From assembly GCA_900769985.1 (NCBI GenBank), contig CAAGIS010000179.1, positions 1 to 8,719 on the forward strand: 8,719 nt of DNA, in the 5' to 3' direction. The position numbers and the translations under genes are program-made. Position 1 is the first letter of the stretch; each line of letters starts with the position of its first letter. The stretch is from Spirochaetia bacterium. GTDB taxonomy: Bacteria; Spirochaetota; Spirochaetia; Treponematales; Treponemataceae. Shown here one piece after another: positions 7,141 through 8,719 of the stretch. The notes below the pieces were generated by a model that did no database searches, was not told the DNA's origin, and was given only the letters and a program-made list of their open reading frames with translations.

Positions 7141-7666
7141 TTTTTATACAATCTCCCCGAAAATATTCCGTTCCGCCGATAAAAATGGTTTCTTCATTAA
7201 ATGAAATGCTCTCTGAATATTCTTGCGGCATTTCTGGAGAAGCAAAATCTTCGTATGGAAAATAATTTCCGCCGGAATCAGAAATTTCTTCACAGTTAAA
7301 ATAAATTTCGTTCCCTAAAAGTGCATATTTTCCGTAAACGCAAAAATTCTTGTTTATGTTTTCGTCAAGATTTTCTTTCGTAACTGAACTGTAATTTTCA
7401 TCAAGAATTTCAAACGAATCAAGCGACTGAACAATCTGCTTTTTAAATTCGCCGTCTGAAAAATAATATTCTACAGTCTGCAATACTTTCATTTTTATCA
7501 CGGATTTATCTTTTTGTTCGGGATTTGCAAGCTGACTTTCTAAAACCTGAACAGATTTCCAATTTCCTGATAAATCTTTTTTTGTGCAGCCTGAACATAA
7601 AAATGCAATTACAATGAGAAAAACTTTTAAACATTTAAAACGAATATTTTTAATCATATTTTTCAT
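7121..7666 (-). CDS. Lipoprotein of unknown function
   Basis: A 181-residue protein I do not recognise. The first 27 residues form a lipoprotein signal: basic start, hydrophobic core L-I-V-I-A-F-L, and a relaxed spirochaete-type lipobox C-S-G-C27. The mature part begins D-L-S-G-N-W-K-S-V, a pattern seen at the start of lipocalin-like or other small beta-barrel lipoproteins, but I see no other supporting motif. The last residues N-V-I-L-N and the stop codon are encoded by the end of repeat copy 2, so the C-terminus may be altered relative to its relatives. The ATG at 7666 has AGGGG (7674-7678) seven bases upstream, and that Shine-Dalgarno lies inside a hairpin stem. No separate promoter is visible in the 65-bp gap behind the TRL-like gene, so co-transcription from the poly-G promoter is likely. 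Confidence 0.75.
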   Translation of the reverse strand: MKNMIKNIRFKCLKVFLIVIAFLCSGCTKKDLSGNWKSVQVLESQLANPEQKDKSVIKMKVLQTVEYYFSDGEFKKQIVQSLDSFEILDENYSSVTKENLDENINKNFCVYGKYALLGNEIYFNCEEISDSGGNYFPYEDFASPEMPQEYSESISFNEETIFIGGTEYFRGDCIKTNVILN

Positions 7667-7672
7667 CTAAAA

Positions 7673-7724
7673 GCCCCTGAAAAACCGCAAATTAATATTT
7701 TTAAAAATACGATTTTCCAGAGGC
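7673..7724 (-). terminator. Intercistronic hairpin covering the lipoprotein ribosome binding site
   Basis: Read on the minus strand, GCCTCTGGAAAA (7724-7713) pairs over 12 bp, with two G-U pairs, to TTTTTCAGGGGC (7684-7673), and TTTT follows. The 28-base loop holds a 14-bp AT palindrome. It could act as a weak terminator after the TRL-like gene. It also buries the AGGGG Shine-Dalgarno of the next gene, so a role in lowering its translation is equally possible. Confidence 0.55.
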
Positions 7725-7731
7725 GTTAAAA

Positions 7732-8010
7732 TTATTCTCCAGAAACTAAAGTTGTGTTTATAACGACAAGTCCGCCGAGAATGTTTGTCTGTTTAACATC
7801 AACAGTTGAAACATGTGTAATTCCTGAACCTTCTGCAGCTTTCAAAATTGAACCGTTACCGAAATTCATTAATCCCCACAAAACCGAAGTTCCGCTAGAA
7901 GAACCTCTTTTTGCTCCAATTGTTCCGTCAGCACACACTGGTGTAAATGTTGTACAAGAAGCGAACAACAATGCAAGGGCTGCAAACGAACCTAAAAGTA
8001 CTTTTTTCAT
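7732..8010 (-). CDS. TRL-like family lipoprotein
   Basis: A 92-residue protein with a lipoprotein signal ending L-F-A-S-C19. Two features fit the small TRL-like family of bacterial lipoproteins as I know it: a serine- and glycine-rich segment after the lipobox, and a C-terminal half with G-I-T-H-V-S-T-V-D then an I-L-G-G segment and a final T-T-L-V-S-G-E. The function of that family is unknown. I place the start at ATG 8010, not at an in-frame ATG 8034, because GGAGG (8015-8019) lies between them, four bases before the chosen ATG, and the eight extra residues would not fit a lipoprotein signal. It is the first gene behind the poly-G promoter and is followed 65 bp later by a second lipoprotein gene on the same strand. 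Confidence 0.75.
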   Translation of the reverse strand: MKKVLLGSFAALALLFASCTTFTPVCADGTIGAKRGSSSGTSVLWGLMNFGNGSILKAAEGSGITHVSTVDVKQTNILGGLVVINTTLVSGE

Positions 8011-8022
8011 ACTTCCTCCAAA

Positions 8023-8092
8023 ACTGTAAAACATACAGTCAAATGTTTCTCAAATTATTGAGAAAAAAAATATAAAGTTTGTAACACAAACT
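8023..8092 (-). repeat. Three successive stem-loops in the TRL-like gene leader
   Basis: Three perfect stems lie one after another: ACTGTA/TACAGT (8023-8028 with 8034-8039, loop of 5), TTTCTCAA/TTGAGAAA (8046-8053 with 8058-8065, loop of 4) and AGTTTGT/ACAAACT (8076-8082 with 8086-8092, loop of 3). Their centres are about 25-28 bp apart. The first ends just upstream of the Shine-Dalgarno. They could be leader-RNA structure or protein binding sites. Confidence 0.55.
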
Positions 8093-8119
8093 AAAAAGAT
8101 AAAACTGAGATTCACTCAT
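8039..8119 (-). CDS. Possible 26-codon upstream ORF, hydrophobic peptide
   Basis: An ATG at 8119 is preceded at five bases by AAAGG (8125-8129) and opens 26 codons ending in TGA at 8039-8041. The peptide starts M-S-E-S-Q and has a hydrophobic, aromatic centre with one Lys. It lies wholly between the poly-G promoter and the TRL-like gene and spans two of the three stem-loops. It could be a leader peptide or a small membrane peptide, but chance is quite possible at this length. Confidence 0.3.
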   Translation of the reverse strand: MSESQFYLFSLCYKLYIFFLNNLRNI

Positions 8120-8150
8120 TTTTACCTTTCTTTCAAAATAAGCTGACTTC

Positions 8151-8177
8151 ATTATACCCCCCCCCATTTTTTGTCAA
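8151..8177 (-). promoter_or_regulatory. Consensus promoter with a nine-G tract in the spacer
   Basis: On the minus strand TTGACA (8177-8172) and TATAAT (8156-8151) are exact consensus boxes. The 15-bp spacer is five A, one T and nine G (the C run at 8157-8165 on the plus strand). The optimum spacing of 17 would be reached with eleven G, so the length written here should be a weak state. It drives the TRL-like gene and probably the lipoprotein behind it. Variable poly-G tracts in promoters are established in T. pallidum, for example upstream of tpr genes. The predicted transcription start is near 8144. Confidence 0.8.
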
Positions 8178-8192
8178 GATAAAATAACAGAA

Positions 8193-8227
8193 TTTTTCAA
8201 TTTTTTTTAAAATTTTTTAATTTTTTT
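8193..8227 (-). promoter_or_regulatory. Phased A-tracts upstream of the poly-G promoter
   Basis: On the minus strand four A-runs lie just upstream of the -35 box, at 8193-8197, 8201-8208, 8213-8218 and 8221-8227. Their centres are 9.5, 11 and 8.5 bp apart, close to the helical repeat. Such runs bend DNA and can act as UP elements for RNA polymerase. The same sequence read as T-runs on the plus strand follows no plus-strand gene, so a terminator is unlikely. Confidence 0.5.
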
Positions 8228-8359
8228 GGGTTTTAGGGCCGCAAAGCCCTAGGAGAATGGGGTGTGGTGAAAACGCGACAAAGCGGAACAAGTGGCAAAG
8301 TTCACTTTGACACTTGTGGAGCGACTCTCGGCTGAACCCAGGGGAAAGGCTTTTCCCCT
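8227..8359. other. GC-rich, multi-stem structured element of unknown type
   Basis: An island of higher GC in AT-rich surroundings. TGGGTT (8227-8232) closes with AACCCA (8335-8340). Inside are TAGGGC/GCCCTA (8234-8239 with 8246-8251), GAGA/TCTC (8253-8256 with 8326-8329), CGC/GCG (8274-8276 with 8283-8285), and a long arm ACAAGTG/CACTTGT (8288-8294 with 8311-8317). The long arm continues after one G-A mismatch as CAAAG/CTTTG with a TTCA loop. A final hairpin GGGGAAA/TTTCCCC (8341-8347 with 8352-8358) adjoins. It is not a tRNA and I recognise no known RNA family. It may be a small RNA or a repeat unit; the strand is undetermined. Confidence 0.45.
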
Positions 8360-8372
8360 TTAAAGAAAGATA

Positions 8373-8402
8373 TTCACATTGTAAATAGTTTTATGTTATA
8401 AT
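8373..8402 (+). promoter_or_regulatory. Predicted promoter for glyQS
   Basis: TTCACA (8373-8378), an 18-bp spacer and an extended -10, TGTTATAAT (8394-8402), precede glyQS. The predicted start near 8409 gives a leader of about 80 bases, too short for a T-box, and no T-box sequence is seen. Confidence 0.6.
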
Positions 8403-8489
8403 CTTGATGTTTTAAAATTGTTCATTCCAGAATTTTTTAAGGCAAAAAAAATCAAACGGCCCGCGCCAGAGTCGAAAGTGAGGTAAAAA

Positions 8490-8719
8490 ATGGCAAATAC
8501 AAAAGATACACACGCGTGTACTTTAGATAAAATTATCAGTCTTTGTAAAAGACGCGGCTTTGTTTATCAGGCATCAGAAATTTACGGTGGTCAGGCAGGT
8601 GCATGGGATTACGGTCCTCTTGGTGTAGATTTTAAGAGAAACATTCAGAATGCATGGTGGCATTATATGACGCAGCTCCACGACGATGTTGTAGGTCTTG
8701 ATTCTGCAATTTTTCAGCA
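8490..8719 (+). CDS. glyQS: Glycine--tRNA ligase, N-terminal part
   Basis: The first 76 codons of a class II glycyl-tRNA synthetase of the single-chain, dimeric type, which is the form found in spirochaetes rather than the two-subunit E. coli type. The segment R-R-G-F-V-Y-Q-A-S-E-I-Y-G-G then A-W-D-Y-G-P-L-G is the characteristic N-terminal block of this family, followed by the W-W helix region. The enzyme charges tRNA-Gly with glycine using ATP in the cytoplasm. The start ATG has GAGG (8480-8483) six bases upstream. The gene runs off the right edge and is not truncated biologically as far as can be seen. Its upstream neighbours are on the opposite strand, so it starts its own transcript. Confidence 0.95.
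   Translation, partial: MANTKDTHACTLDKIISLCKRRGFVYQASEIYGGQAGAWDYGPLGVDFKRNIQNAWWHYMTQLHDDVVGLDSAIFQ

Noticed and set aside
7754..8029. 91-codon plus-strand reading frame
   Set aside because: It is the antisense of the TRL-like lipoprotein gene, which has a signal peptide, lipobox and Shine-Dalgarno.
8257..8310. Seventeen-codon ORF inside the structured element
   Set aside because: The purine run AGGAG is too close to the ATG and the frame ends within the long hairpin arm.
8409..8489. T-box riboswitch before glyQS
   Set aside because: The leader is only about 80 bases and shows no T-box sequence or specifier hairpin.

Overview
The window looks like chromosomal DNA of a spirochaete, most likely a host-associated Treponema. 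The reasons are the AT-rich composition, several short lipoproteins with spirochaete-type lipoboxes, a zinc-ribbon/FGE-sulfatase protein, a partner-switching regulatory set, and a poly-G promoter tract of the kind known from T. pallidum. The genus is an inference from style and family content, not from a marker gene match.

Layout, left to right. A SAM-dependent methyltransferase (only its N-terminus is present, minus strand) is divergent from an exported PAP2-family phosphatase (228-1079, +). Next is a lipoprotein alpha-amylase (1233-3275, +) whose single reading frame is interrupted by two in-frame stop codons, although all GH13 catalytic residues remain. It converges on a zinc-ribbon/FGE-sulfatase-domain protein (3426-4355, -). 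A partner-switching module follows: a STAS anti-sigma-factor antagonist (4580-4879, +), and on the opposite strand an RsbW-like ATPase (4869-5288) and a membrane-bound HAMP-PP2C phosphatase (5312-6925). The STAS and ATPase genes overlap tail to tail by 11 bp. The next block is a minus-strand pair, a TRL-like lipoprotein (7732-8010) followed by an unknown lipoprotein (7121-7666). The window ends in the start of glycyl-tRNA synthetase (8490 onward, +).

How the genes work together. Sensor/phosphatase, kinase/anti-sigma and antagonist form a complete Rsb-like signalling chain, but no sigma factor or other output is in the window. The two lipoprotein genes appear to share one promoter with consensus -35 and -10 boxes (TTGACA, TATAAT), whose 15-bp spacer contains nine consecutive G on the coding strand. 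Slippage in that tract would change promoter spacing, so this is a strong candidate for a phase-variable lipoprotein operon. Roughly helically phased A-tracts lie upstream, and a leader with three successive stem-loops and a possible 26-codon uORF lies downstream.

Other non-coding structure. Two copies of a 72-bp double-hairpin repeat (4405-4476 and 7065-7136) differ by compensatory base-pair changes, and the second supplies the stop codon of a lipoprotein gene. A GC-rich, highly foldable element (8227-8359) sits between the poly-G promoter and glyQS. The STAS gene has a near-consensus promoter whose predicted transcription start falls on the ATG, so its mRNA may be leaderless.
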